From Rubrivivax sp. (GTDB lineage Bacteria; Pseudomonadota; Gammaproteobacteria; Burkholderiales; Burkholderiaceae_C): 64,000 bases of DNA. This document shows positions 56,664 to 64,000 of this stretch, piece by piece (positions within the stretch are counted from its first letter, which is position 1; each line of letters opens with the position of its first letter). The position numbers and the translations under genes were made by a program. The notes under the pieces were generated by a model. The model was not told the DNA's origin and made no database searches. It was given only the letters and a program-made list of their open reading frames with translations. Location: assembly GCA_030653385.1 (NCBI GenBank), contig JAURZM010000032.1, forward strand, positions 158,277 through 222,276, written 5' to 3'.

Positions 56664-58454
56664 TCAGGCTTCCTTGTACCAGTGCGGCAGGGCCCACATG
56701 TCGTTGTCCCAGCCCGACAAGGGCGCGGCCAGCTTCGTTCCAGCTGCCGACACACGTGGCCTGAACACCACCGGAATGATGTAGTTGCTGGCACCGATGA
56801 GATCGTTCATGCGGATGAACAGGGCGGCACGCTTGACCGGATCGAGCTCGCTCTGTGCAGCCAGGTGCGCCTTGTCGTACTCGTCGTTTTTCCAGCGCAG
56901 GATGTTGCGCTTGGCCCACTTGTTTTCCTTCTGCGCCATTTCCCAGCTGCAGTACTGCTCCATGAACAGCTGCGGGTCGGGCTGCGTCATGGTGGTGGTG
57001 TACATCTGGATGTCGGACCAGAACTTGGTGTAGGTGTCCGGGTTGGCCTGGTCGCCGCCGAAGAACACCGCCGCGGTCACACTCTTCAGTTCCAGGTCGA
57101 TGCCGGCCTTGCTGCAGGCGCTCTTCACGATGGCCTGGGTGTCCTGGCGCGGTTTGTTGACCGAGGTCTGGTAGACGAACTTCAGCTTGGTACCGCCCTT
57201 GGCGCGGATGCCGTCGGAGCCGCGCGCCCAGCCGGCGGCGTCCAGGATCTGGTTGGCCTTGTCGACGTTGAACTCGAACTTCAGGTTGTTGCTGCGGTAG
57301 CGCGGCGGGTTGTTCAGGAAATTGGCCGTGGCCACACCCGTGCGGCCGTAGATGAAGTCCATCACGCTCTTGCGGTCGACCAGCAGGGCCATGGCGTCGC
57401 GCACCGCCTTGTCCTTGAAGGCCGGATGCTGGCTGCTGGCGTGGCCACGTTCGCCCTGCACTTCGTTCCAGGGGTCGGTGACGTTGAGCTGGATGAACTC
57501 GATGTTGCCGCCGGGCACGATGGAGACCTTGCCGCGGCCACCACCTTCCAGGCCCTTCAGCACTTCGTCGGCCACCTGCAGGTTCCAGGCGTAGTCGTAC
57601 TCGCCGGTCTGCAGCACGGCACGTGCGGCCGAGGTGGCGTCACCGCCGCCCTTCATTTCCAGCGTGTCGAAGTGCGGCCGGTTGGCCACGTGGTAGTTGT
57701 TGTTGATCTCGGCGCGGATCATGTCGCCGGGCTTGAACTCGACGATCTTGTACGGGCCCGTGCCGACCGGCCGGATGTTGGCCGGTGCCTCGCGCGACTT
57801 CGCGCCGGTGAAGGGCGCAAACACGTGCTTGGGGATGATCATGCCCACGGTGCCGACAAAGGGTTCGGCCCAGAAGGGCGTGGGCTTGGAAAAGGCCACC
57901 CGCACCGTGTGTGAATCGACCTTGGTGACGACGATGTCGCGGTAGGTGCTGATCCACGAGGTCGAGGTCGCCGGGTCCTTGTGGTATTCCCAGGTGAAGA
58001 CCACGTCGTCGGCGGTGAAGGGCTGGCCGTCGTGCCAGGTCACGCCGCGCTTCAGCTTCCAGGTGACGCTTTTGCCGTCGGCCGCCAGGCCGCCGTTTTC
58101 GCGCGTGGGTACCTCGGCGGCCAGCGTGGGGATCAGGTTGCCTTCGGCGTCCCAGCCAGCCAGCGGCTCGTAGAAGATGCGCGAGCCTTCCTGCTCTTTC
58201 GTGCCGGTGGCGAACTGCGGGTTCAGCAGCACCGGGCCTTGCCACCACAGCAGCTTCAGCGGGCCGCCGCCGCCGCGCTTGGTGGGTTTGTAGGGGATGG
58301 CGGTCTGGGCGTTGGCCACGCCCGCGTGCATCAGCATCATCGACGCCATGGGCGCAGTCACGCCCAGGGCGGCCAGTTGCTGGATGAAGCCACGGCGCGG
58401 CAGCTTGCCTTCGCGCACTTCTTCGATCAGCTGGCGCAGTTCACGTTCTTGCAT
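56664..58454 (-). CDS. Peptide ABC transporter substrate-binding protein (SBP family 5)
   Basis: The 596-residue product has a long charged N-terminus with a twin-arginine-like GKLPRRGFIQQLAALGVT, a hydrophobic stretch ending VANAQ, and a family 5 binding domain: TWKLKRGVTWHDGQPFTADD, YRDIVVTKVDSHTVRVAFSK, and KDKAVRDAMALLVDRKSV. It binds peptides or similar compounds in the periplasm and heads the five-gene importer operon. The Tat-like signal and 596-residue length are both above the DppA norm. The ligand is unknown. Confidence 0.9.
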   Translation of the reverse strand: MQERELRQLIEEVREGKLPRRGFIQQLAALGVTAPMASMMLMHAGVANAQTAIPYKPTKRGGGGPLKLLWWQGPVLLNPQFATGTKEQEGSRIFYEPLAGWDAEGNLIPTLAAEVPTRENGGLAADGKSVTWKLKRGVTWHDGQPFTADDVVFTWEYHKDPATSTSWISTYRDIVVTKVDSHTVRVAFSKPTPFWAEPFVGTVGMIIPKHVFAPFTGAKSREAPANIRPVGTGPYKIVEFKPGDMIRAEINNNYHVANRPHFDTLEMKGGGDATSAARAVLQTGEYDYAWNLQVADEVLKGLEGGGRGKVSIVPGGNIEFIQLNVTDPWNEVQGERGHASSQHPAFKDKAVRDAMALLVDRKSVMDFIYGRTGVATANFLNNPPRYRSNNLKFEFNVDKANQILDAAGWARGSDGIRAKGGTKLKFVYQTSVNKPRQDTQAIVKSACSKAGIDLELKSVTAAVFFGGDQANPDTYTKFWSDIQMYTTTMTQPDPQLFMEQYCSWEMAQKENKWAKRNILRWKNDEYDKAHLAAQSELDPVKRAALFIRMNDLIGASNYIIPVVFRPRVSAAGTKLAAPLSGWDNDMWALPHWYKEA

Positions 58455-58593
58455 GGCACATCTCCTGGCGCGGGTTGTTCAAGGGAAAGGGGAAAACGCA
58501 CCCAACCGGTGCAAAGTCGGCACGATGCTATCGGCTCGCCGGTGCGCGGCTATCCGGGTCGGCCCGTACCCGGCCGGGGCCATACTGCAGGGC

Positions 58594-59490
58594 ATGACCG
58601 AGCCAGAAGCGACTGCCCCGAACGACCGGGTTTTCAAGGTGCACGGCCCGCTGCTGCCTGGGCAACCCTTGGTGCTGGATTCACCGCACTCGGGGTATGT
58701 GATGCCGGCGGACTTTGGCTCCGTGCGCACGGGCGCCGAGTTGCGGGATGGGGAAGATTGCTTCATCGATGAGCTGTACCTGCCAGCTACAGCAAGGGGC
58801 GTGCCGCTGTTGGCGGCGCAGTTCCCGCGCACCTACCTCGACCCCAACCGCCATGCCAGTGACGTGGACCTGGACCTGCTGGACGCGCCCTGGCCCGAAG
58901 AACACCGGCCCAGCGGCAAGGCGGCCATCGGCAAGGCGCTGATCTGGCGCACGCTGGACGATGGCCGGCCCATCTACGAGCGCCGGCTGACGGTGGCCGA
59001 GGTGCAGGGCCGCATCCGGCACTACCACCGGCCATACCATGCGCGCCTGTTGGACCTGCTGGACGCGGCGCACCGCCGCCACGGCGTGGTCTACCACCTG
59101 AACTGCCACTCGATGAATGCCGTCAGTGGCGTGATGGGCGCCGGCGGCGCCGGTGTCGCACGAGCCGACATCGTGCTGGGCGACCGTGATGGCACCACCT
59201 GTGCGCCGGCATTCACCGCCTTTGTGCGCAACTTCCTGCTGGGGTGCGGCTACAGCGTCAAGGTCAACGACCCTTTCAAGGGTGTCGAGCTGGTGCGTGC
59301 CTATGCCGACCCGGCTGCCGGCCGCCACAGCCTGCAGCTCGAAGTGAACAAGCGCCTGTACATGGACAACACCCGACTGGAAAAATCCGACGGGTTTGTT
59401 AGTCTGCAAGGGCATTTGATGCAGATGATCGATGCCATCCTTGTTCACTTTCCTGCAAAGGCAGACCATGCCCGACACGCCCCTGGTTGA
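58594..59490 (+). CDS. N-formylglutamate amidohydrolase-family protein
   Basis: The 298-residue product matches the family (HutG2-like): LVLDSPHSGYVMPADFG, YLDPNRHASDVDLDLLD, and VVYHLNCHSMNAVSGVMG. The DSPHSG and DPNRH motifs carry the likely metal ligands. It would hydrolyse an N-formyl or N-acyl amino acid in the cytoplasm; without hut genes nearby, N-formylglutamate is not assured. It is divergent from the peptide importer and overlaps the next gene by 23 bases. Confidence 0.85.
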   Translation: MTEPEATAPNDRVFKVHGPLLPGQPLVLDSPHSGYVMPADFGSVRTGAELRDGEDCFIDELYLPATARGVPLLAAQFPRTYLDPNRHASDVDLDLLDAPWPEEHRPSGKAAIGKALIWRTLDDGRPIYERRLTVAEVQGRIRHYHRPYHARLLDLLDAAHRRHGVVYHLNCHSMNAVSGVMGAGGAGVARADIVLGDRDGTTCAPAFTAFVRNFLLGCGYSVKVNDPFKGVELVRAYADPAAGRHSLQLEVNKRLYMDNTRLEKSDGFVSLQGHLMQMIDAILVHFPAKADHARHAPG

Positions 59491-60433
59491 ACTGTTGGCG
59501 CCCGACATCGCGCGCTGGCGCGACGGCGGCAGCGGTGTCGACTGGGTGCATGTGCTGGATTCGGGTCAGCCCGGGCCGCAGGTGATGGTTCAGGCGCTGA
59601 CCCACGGCAACGAGATCTGCGGCGCCATCGCGCTGGACTGGCTGCTGCATCAATGCCAGGAAGAGGGCTGGCGCCCGGCGCGCGGCAAACTGGTGCTGGC
59701 TTTTGGCAACGTGACGGCCTATGCACGATTCGACCCGCTGAACCCGTTTGTGTCGCGCTGCGTCGACGAAGACTTCAACCGCGTATGGGCCGACGAGGCG
59801 CTGCACGGGCCGGGCGACAGCGTCGAGTTGCGGCGCGCCCGCGAGCTGCAGCCCTTTGTGGACACCACCGACTGGCTGCTCGACATCCATTCGATGAGCG
59901 AAGACTGCGCGCCGCTGATGGTGTGTGGCACGGTCGACAAAAACGCCGCGTTTGCACGTGAGCTGGGGGTGCCGGCCTACCTGCTCATCGACACCGGCCA
60001 CCCGGCCGGCCTGCGCATGGTGGAGCGGGGCGGTTTTGGAGACCCCAGCAGCCCGAAGCGAGCGCTGCTGGTCGAATGTGGCCAGCACTGGGAACGGGCC
60101 GCTGCCGACGTGGCCGTCGACACCCTGGTGCGTTTCCTGGCCTTGGCCGGCATGGCCCGTGCCGAGTGGATGGGCCAGCACACCCGCCTGCCGCTGCCGC
60201 CCGAGCAGCGCCTGGTGCGGGTGACGCAGGCCGTGGTGGCGCGCTCGCCCGACTTCCGTTTCCTGCTGCCCACCCGCGGCCTGGGTGTCATCGAACACGC
60301 CGGCACGCCGCTGGCGCAGGACGGGGAACATGTCTGGACCACGCCCTACGACCACTGCGTGATGGTGATGCCGGGCACCAAGAACCTGAAGGCCGGTGGC
60401 ACGGCCGTGCGGCTGGGGCGTTTCGAGAGCTGA
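59468..60433 (+). CDS. Succinylglutamate desuccinylase/aspartoacylase-family protein
   Basis: The 321-residue product is a zinc carboxypeptidase-fold deacylase. Zinc ligands H46 and E49 lie in ALTHGNEICG, the third in LLDIHSMS, and the NxR-like FGNVTAYARF and DEDFNRVW segments follow. It removes an acyl group from an N-acyl amino acid. The start ATG 59468 has a ribosome-binding site (AAAGGCAG) and lies inside the previous gene, so the two are tightly co-expressed. Confidence 0.86.
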   Translation: MPDTPLVELLAPDIARWRDGGSGVDWVHVLDSGQPGPQVMVQALTHGNEICGAIALDWLLHQCQEEGWRPARGKLVLAFGNVTAYARFDPLNPFVSRCVDEDFNRVWADEALHGPGDSVELRRARELQPFVDTTDWLLDIHSMSEDCAPLMVCGTVDKNAAFARELGVPAYLLIDTGHPAGLRMVERGGFGDPSSPKRALLVECGQHWERAAADVAVDTLVRFLALAGMARAEWMGQHTRLPLPPEQRLVRVTQAVVARSPDFRFLLPTRGLGVIEHAGTPLAQDGEHVWTTPYDHCVMVMPGTKNLKAGGTAVRLGRFES

Positions 60434-60460
60434 TGCGCCGGCTGCGGTTGGTTCGCTCGA

Positions 60461-61324
60461 TCAGGCCGGCTTGACGTTGGCGGCCGTGGCCGCCGTGGTG
60501 CTGCGAATGGCCTCGAGCACCGCCGCCGCCGTCTGCAGCGGCTTTTCCATCGGGAACAGGTGCGAGCCTTCGATCCACTGCAGCCGCTCGTGCACGAGCG
60601 CCCGCGTGGCCGCCAGCCCGACCTGCCGCCCTTCGACCGAGCGTGTGCCGGCGAGGTAAGCCGCCGGGCAGCGCAGCGGGTGGCGCTGCAGCAGCGCCCC
60701 CAGGTTGTGCGGCAGTGTGTTGTAGATGCGTGTTTCCACTTCGCGGTGGAAAGCCAGGCGCACGGCGCCCGGTTCAGCGCTTTGCGGATCGGGCTCGGTG
60801 CCGCTGCTGATGTAGTCGCGCAGCACGGCCGGGTCCCACCGTGCAAAGGCGGCCTTGGCGGCAAAGTGCTGCCAGGCTGCTTCGGCCGACGGCCACTGCC
60901 AGCGTCGGCGGGCCGACACCCGCCCCGGCGAAAAACGTTTGAGCAGGCCACTGACCTTCATCACCTGCAGGCTGTGCGCTCGCCAGCCGCTGAGCACGGG
61001 CGAGTCGACCAGCACCAGGCTCAGCGCCAGGTCGGGCCGGCGGCAGGCCGCCAGCAGGCTGAGATAACCGCCCAGCGAATGCCCCACCAGGTGCACCGCC
61101 TGGCCCGGTGCCTGCAGCTGGATCAGGTCGATCAACTGGTCGCGCATGCGCGGCCAGTTGCCACTGACCGGGTAACGCGGATCGTGTCCGAAACGGTCGA
61201 CGGCAATCACCCGGAAGCCAGCTTCGCGCCAGGCCTCGAACAGCAGCTGGTAAGTGCCCGCCGGAAACCCGTTGGCGTGGCTGAAGCAGATGGTGGGCAA
61301 TGGTGGCTGCAAGCCGGCACTCAT
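60461..61324 (-). CDS. Alpha/beta hydrolase
   Basis: The 287-residue product has the alpha/beta hydrolase fold: SHANGFPAGTYQLLFEAWRE near the start (oxyanion region), the nucleophile in LVGHSLGGYLSLLAAC, and a late histidine in EGSHLFPMEKPLQT. The substrate is unknown. The gene is convergent with the AstE-like gene. Downstream neighbours on its upstream side are a repeat element and the Anbu protease. Confidence 0.84.
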   Translation of the reverse strand: MSAGLQPPLPTICFSHANGFPAGTYQLLFEAWREAGFRVIAVDRFGHDPRYPVSGNWPRMRDQLIDLIQLQAPGQAVHLVGHSLGGYLSLLAACRRPDLALSLVLVDSPVLSGWRAHSLQVMKVSGLLKRFSPGRVSARRRWQWPSAEAAWQHFAAKAAFARWDPAVLRDYISSGTEPDPQSAEPGAVRLAFHREVETRIYNTLPHNLGALLQRHPLRCPAAYLAGTRSVEGRQVGLAATRALVHERLQWIEGSHLFPMEKPLQTAAAVLEAIRSTTAATAANVKPA

Positions 61325-61355
61325 GCGCCAAACGCTGCGCGTTCGACCAAGTCCC

Positions 61356-61460
61356 TTGCGCGGAACCGGCTCCGCAGGGCCGCTGCAAGAGCCCCCTCGG
61401 GGGGCAGCGAGCGATAGCGAGCGTGGGGGCCAACCCCCCGAGCTTGGGGGCCCAGCTTCA
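61356..61460. repeat. Burkholderiales-type GC-rich intergenic repeat
   Basis: The 133-bp gap holds GCCCCCTCGGGGGGC (61391-61405, a 6-bp stem with 3-base loop), the tandem AGCGAGCG-AT-AGCGAGCG (61406-61423) and a second G5/C6 hairpin to about 61439, ending in an AGCTTGGGGGCCCAGCT-like arm. Sequences with this composition recur between genes in many Comamonadaceae and relatives, from general recollection. Several hairpins could halt or stabilise transcripts. Confidence 0.65.
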
Positions 61461-62282
61461 TACGATGCGTTCGCCAGGTGTGCCGATCTTGCGCATGGCC
61501 TCGAAGCGTCCCGCCTTCACCATCAGCGGATGCGTGGCGTCCCCACCGTCCCAGCGCGGGTCGTCGATGCCTTCGAACACCTCGCGCAGGCGCTGGCCCC
61601 AGGTGTTGTGGATCATGCGGAAATACGGGTTGTGTTCGTCGATGCAGACGTGTTCTTCGCTGCGCATCGTGCCTTCGCGGTACACCAGCAGGTCCAGCGG
61701 CAGGCCGACACTGAGGTTGGACTTCAGCGTGCTGTCCATCGACACCAGCGCACACTTGGCCGCTTCGTCCAGTGGCGTGGCGGGTGTCAGCACCCGGTCC
61801 AGGATGGGCTTGCCGTACTTGCTTTCGCCGACCTGGAAAAAGCAGGTTTCTCGTGTGGCTTCGATGAAATTGCCGGCGCTGTAGACCAGAAACAGGCGCA
61901 TCGCTTCGCCCTTGATCTGGCCGCCGAAGACCATGCTGGCATTGAAGTCGACACCCGCCTGCTTCAATGACGGACCATCCTGGTCGTAGACCCGCCGGAC
62001 CGCGGCGCCCAGCACACGTGTGGCGTCGAACATGCTCTTGGCGTTCCAGATCGTCAGAGGCTCCTGGTCGCCGTTGTCCAGCTTTTCGACCTGCAGCAGT
62101 TCGCGCACGCTCTGGCTGATGCTCAGGTTGCCGGCCGACAGCATGACCATGAAGCGCTCGCCTGGCTGCTCGTAGATCATCATCTTGCGAAATGTGCTGA
62201 TGGCGTCCAGGCCGGCGTTGGTGCGTGAATCTGAAAGGAACACAAGTCCGGCGTTGAGCCGGATGCCGACACAGTAGGTCAT
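61458..62282 (-). CDS. Anbu (proteasome-like) protease
   Basis: The 274-residue product is a 20S-proteasome-like Ntn hydrolase of the Anbu type (COG3484). It starts MTYCVGIRLNAGLVFLSDSR, so Thr2 becomes the N-terminal nucleophile after methionine removal; DSRTNAGLDAISTFRKM and the conserved lysine region follow. Anbu forms ring or helical assemblies of unknown physiological role. No AAA unfoldase, ATP-grasp or transglutaminase partner is next to it here. Its ATG overlaps the GNAT stop (ATGA at 62279-62282). Confidence 0.88.
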   Translation of the reverse strand: MTYCVGIRLNAGLVFLSDSRTNAGLDAISTFRKMMIYEQPGERFMVMLSAGNLSISQSVRELLQVEKLDNGDQEPLTIWNAKSMFDATRVLGAAVRRVYDQDGPSLKQAGVDFNASMVFGGQIKGEAMRLFLVYSAGNFIEATRETCFFQVGESKYGKPILDRVLTPATPLDEAAKCALVSMDSTLKSNLSVGLPLDLLVYREGTMRSEEHVCIDEHNPYFRMIHNTWGQRLREVFEGIDDPRWDGGDATHPLMVKAGRFEAMRKIGTPGERIV

Positions 62283-62839
62283 GAGGAGGGGGTGGACGAT
62301 GAATGACCGGCAAGGGTATCAGGCCGGGCCGGGCGCCGCAGTTTGACCAGTGCCAACTCCGCGGGGCCCATCGTGCCCCAGCGATAGGGCACGAAGCCCA
62401 AACCCGTGTACAGCGCCAGTGCCGACGCATTGGCCTGTGCGGCGACCACGGCGAAGTTCAGCCCCGGGCCTTGCCTGAAGATGTGCTGCAGCACAGCGCT
62501 GGCCACACCCCGCCGTTGGAAGAGCGGATGCACCACCAGCACATGGATGCACAGCTGCCCAGGTTCATCGTCTGTACCCACGCTGCAGGCGCCGACCAGC
62601 AGCCCGCTGGCTGAGCGCACGCCCAAGTACAGGTGCGGGCTGTTGCTGATGTCTGCCACGCTGCGGACGACGGACTCGCCGGCGTCCTGCTCAAGCAGCG
62701 CCGACTCCTGTGCTTGCGCCTCTTGAATCAGCGAGTGCAGTTCAAGGGCTACAGCAGCCTCGCGCTGGTCCAGCCGGGCGACCCGCCAGGTCTTGGGCGC
62801 GTCGCCCGGGGCGGCCTGCGAGTTGGACATCTCAACCAT
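62279..62839 (-). CDS. GNAT-family N-acetyltransferase
   Basis: The 186-residue product has the GNAT acetyl-CoA motif A (IHVLVVHPLFQRRGVASAVL) with R/Q-x-x-G-x-A, and a motif B near FAVVAAQANASALALYTGLG. It acetylates an amine; the substrate is unknown. It overlaps the Anbu protease gene by four bases, so the two are co-translated and may act on the same target. Confidence 0.86.
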   Translation of the reverse strand: MVEMSNSQAAPGDAPKTWRVARLDQREAAVALELHSLIQEAQAQESALLEQDAGESVVRSVADISNSPHLYLGVRSASGLLVGACSVGTDDEPGQLCIHVLVVHPLFQRRGVASAVLQHIFRQGPGLNFAVVAAQANASALALYTGLGFVPYRWGTMGPAELALVKLRRPARPDTLAGHSSSTPSS

Positions 62840-62893
62840 TCTTCAAGAGCCACCCACCGGACCGCGGCGGGATGGTGCGGCCGCCCTGCGGAA

Positions 62894-63142
62894 TCAACGC
62901 CCTGTCAACACGTCGTGCAGGGTGACCTGAATGCGGTCAGCGGCCTGGCGGTCTTCGTCGCGGCGGCGTTCGATATCTTCCACACGGCGGCAAGCGGTCG
63001 TGGGCATCTGGCGGCCCGTCGGCGCCTCGCGTGTGCAGACCATGTCAGGCTTGGCGGCCGCCTGCTGCTGCCCCGATTCAGGCGGTGTGGTGGAGCAGGC
63101 CCACAGCGGTACGACGGGGGCAAGGGACGGAACGAGTTTCAT
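62894..63142 (-). CDS. Small putative lipoprotein
   Basis: The 82-residue product starts MKLVPSLAPVVPLWACSTTP, a lipoprotein signal with cysteine at 15, and continues with charged helix VEDIERRRDEDRQAADRIQV. It has no recognisable family. Two further cysteines (MVCTREAP, TTACRRV) may pair. It is the last coding gene before the gene-poor right end. Confidence 0.6.
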   Translation of the reverse strand: MKLVPSLAPVVPLWACSTTPPESGQQQAAAKPDMVCTREAPTGRQMPTTACRRVEDIERRRDEDRQAADRIQVTLHDVLTGR

Positions 63143-63691
63143 GGCGGTGAATCTGCGAGCCAGACATTTCCTGCAAGCATACAAGCACTGCGTGCGGAAG
63201 GGCAGTGCGGGACGGCGGGGCAGGAGTGGCAGGGCTGGCACCCTCTGTTCAAGGCGTGAATCGCCCCCGGGCACAACCGATGTGGGAACCCGGCTCGGTC
63301 AGGTGCTCAAGTGTCGGGGTTCTGCACCAGGGTGCCACCGTAGAGCGAGCGACTTTGCATGCATCTGATTCTGGCGCTTGAGGCCGAGGTGAACAAGTGC
63401 GGTGTAGTGCCACGCTGACCTGCCTTGTGCCACTGACTTGGGCGTGCGGTTCACGAGCTTCAGTTTGGCACCACGTTTCCTTCTTCTGCGGGAGCCGACG
63501 CGATGCGTGGCCACAAAACAGCAGTGATGTCGCTTTGCAGTTGCAAAGGGACTCATCTCGATCTGCGCTGCTGCGCGAGTACGGTCATCCGCCGCGCTCC
63601 GGCGCGGCGTTCACTGACTGGACCAAAACGCCCGACTGACACGAAGTGCACCGGAGACTGGGGCGGCGAAAGGGTGTTCGTGTGGGCCGAC
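63143..63691. other. Gene-poor, lower-GC junction region
   Basis: No convincing gene is seen in about 550 bp between the small lipoprotein gene and the transposase. Base composition is visibly less GC-rich than the rest of the window and codon-position bias is lost in all frames. A minus-strand reading at 63299-63556 is arginine- and histidine-rich and probably chance. The region may be a scar of past insertions next to the IS30-family element. Confidence 0.5.
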
Positions 63692-64000
63692 TCAAGCGTG
63701 AAGTGCAACACCGGCGATGGCGTCGATTGTGAGCCCGGAGAAGACCTCGTGAGCGGTTCTGAAGCCGAGGATCTTGCGAGGAGTGTTGTTGAGGACGAAC
63801 TCGGCGTCCAAGAGGTTTTGATCCGTGAAGAGGGACAAGTCAATGCCTTTTGGGAAGATCTCGCGAATGATGCCATTGGCGTTTTCGTTGGAGCCCCGCT
63901 GCCAAGGGCTGTGAGCATCGCAGAAGAAGACATCCATGCGAAGGCGCTTGGCCAGGACCTTGTGCAGGGCCATCTCTGAGCCCTGGTCATAGGTGAGCGT
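63692..64000 (-). CDS. IS30-family transposase, C-terminal part (5' end outside window)
   Basis: The visible 102 residues start TLTYDQGSEMALHKVLAKRL and continue with FFCDAHSPWQRGSNENANGI and FPKGIDLSLFTDQNLLD, the IS30-family DDE core (integrase fold): the second D of the triad is in YDQGSE and the E in GSNENANG. The frame is open to the window edge. The C-terminal end GVALHA meets what may be the inverted repeat of the element (GTTGCACTTCACG, just before the stop), a guess that needs the other end. Confidence 0.88.
   Translation of the reverse strand, partial: TLTYDQGSEMALHKVLAKRLRMDVFFCDAHSPWQRGSNENANGIIREIFPKGIDLSLFTDQNLLDAEFVLNNTPRKILGFRTAHEVFSGLTIDAIAGVALHA

Noticed and set aside
63299..63556. 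85-residue minus-strand frame in the gene-poor region
   Set aside because: Arg/His-rich, no ribosome-binding site, no recognisable family; probably chance or a remnant.
63503..63979. 158-residue plus-strand frame at the right end
   Set aside because: It is antisense to the IS30-family transposase, whose catalytic motifs are clear.

Overview
The window is very GC-rich and densely coding, with frequent 4-base ATGA overlaps and regular GTG/TTG starts. Its gene set points to a betaproteobacterium of the order Burkholderiales, probably near the Rubrivivax/Leptothrix/Ideonella group: a Bug-type (TctC) binding protein, a Comamonadaceae-like porin, a pyrG-kdsA-eno-ftsB block, Entner-Doudoroff genes and a characteristic C-rich/G-rich intergenic repeat. 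The placement is inferred from gene content, since there is no rRNA or tRNA in the window.

Layout. 1-1080: end of edd plus eda (Entner-Doudoroff). 1105-6146: mixed metabolic genes (DUF3617 protein, PaiB-like protein, glyoxalase I, hotdog thioesterase divergent from a MarR regulator around a 16-bp palindrome, SDR, MBL-fold hydrolase) and a small apparently frameshifted gene. 6189-9983: TonB-ExbB-ExbD-ExbD-TPR energy-transduction operon. 10259-14288: miaA, MFS exporter, pseudouridine synthase, Sel1-repeat protein. 14310-18170: DUF493 protein, D-amino-acid transaminase, D-aminoacylase and DD-carboxypeptidase. 18182-24769: small hydrolase and ferredoxin, VanZ-like protein, hemJ, a candidate structured small RNA, hemB, CorA-like and EamA transporters, DUF6064-like protein. 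24785-33340: aldo/keto reductase, amiC, tsaE, divergent queG, AEC transporter, chalcone-isomerase-like protein, Bug protein, xerD, porin. 33525-39380: amino-acid ABC permease and binding lipoprotein, DUF455 protein, gamma carbonic anhydrase, Hsp33, CopD-like protein, NadR-like kinase with PnuC. 39385-43859: ftsB, eno, DUF1330, kdsA, pyrG.

44000-52052 is a B12 uptake locus: cobalamin riboswitch, btuB receptor, btuF-btuC-btuD, a DUF71/COG2102 PP-loop ATPase, cobQ and a second BtuF-like protein without a signal peptide. Two micro membrane proteins follow (52229-52595). 52614-58454 is a five-gene peptide ABC importer, divergent from an N-formylglutamate-amidohydrolase-like gene and an overlapping AstE/aspartoacylase-like gene. 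60461-63142 holds an alpha/beta hydrolase, a Burkholderiales-type repeat, an Anbu (proteasome-like) protease coupled to a GNAT acetyltransferase, and a small lipoprotein. The right end (63143-64000) is gene-poor, of visibly lower GC, and runs into a truncated IS30-family transposase.

The observations most worth following are the roughly 113-nt structured RNA candidate between hemJ and hemB (three stem-loops plus an intrinsic terminator, with a CCUCC loop); the DUF71 enzyme and leaderless BtuF-like protein in the B12 operon; the Anbu-GNAT coupling; and the back-to-back start codons of tsaE and queG.
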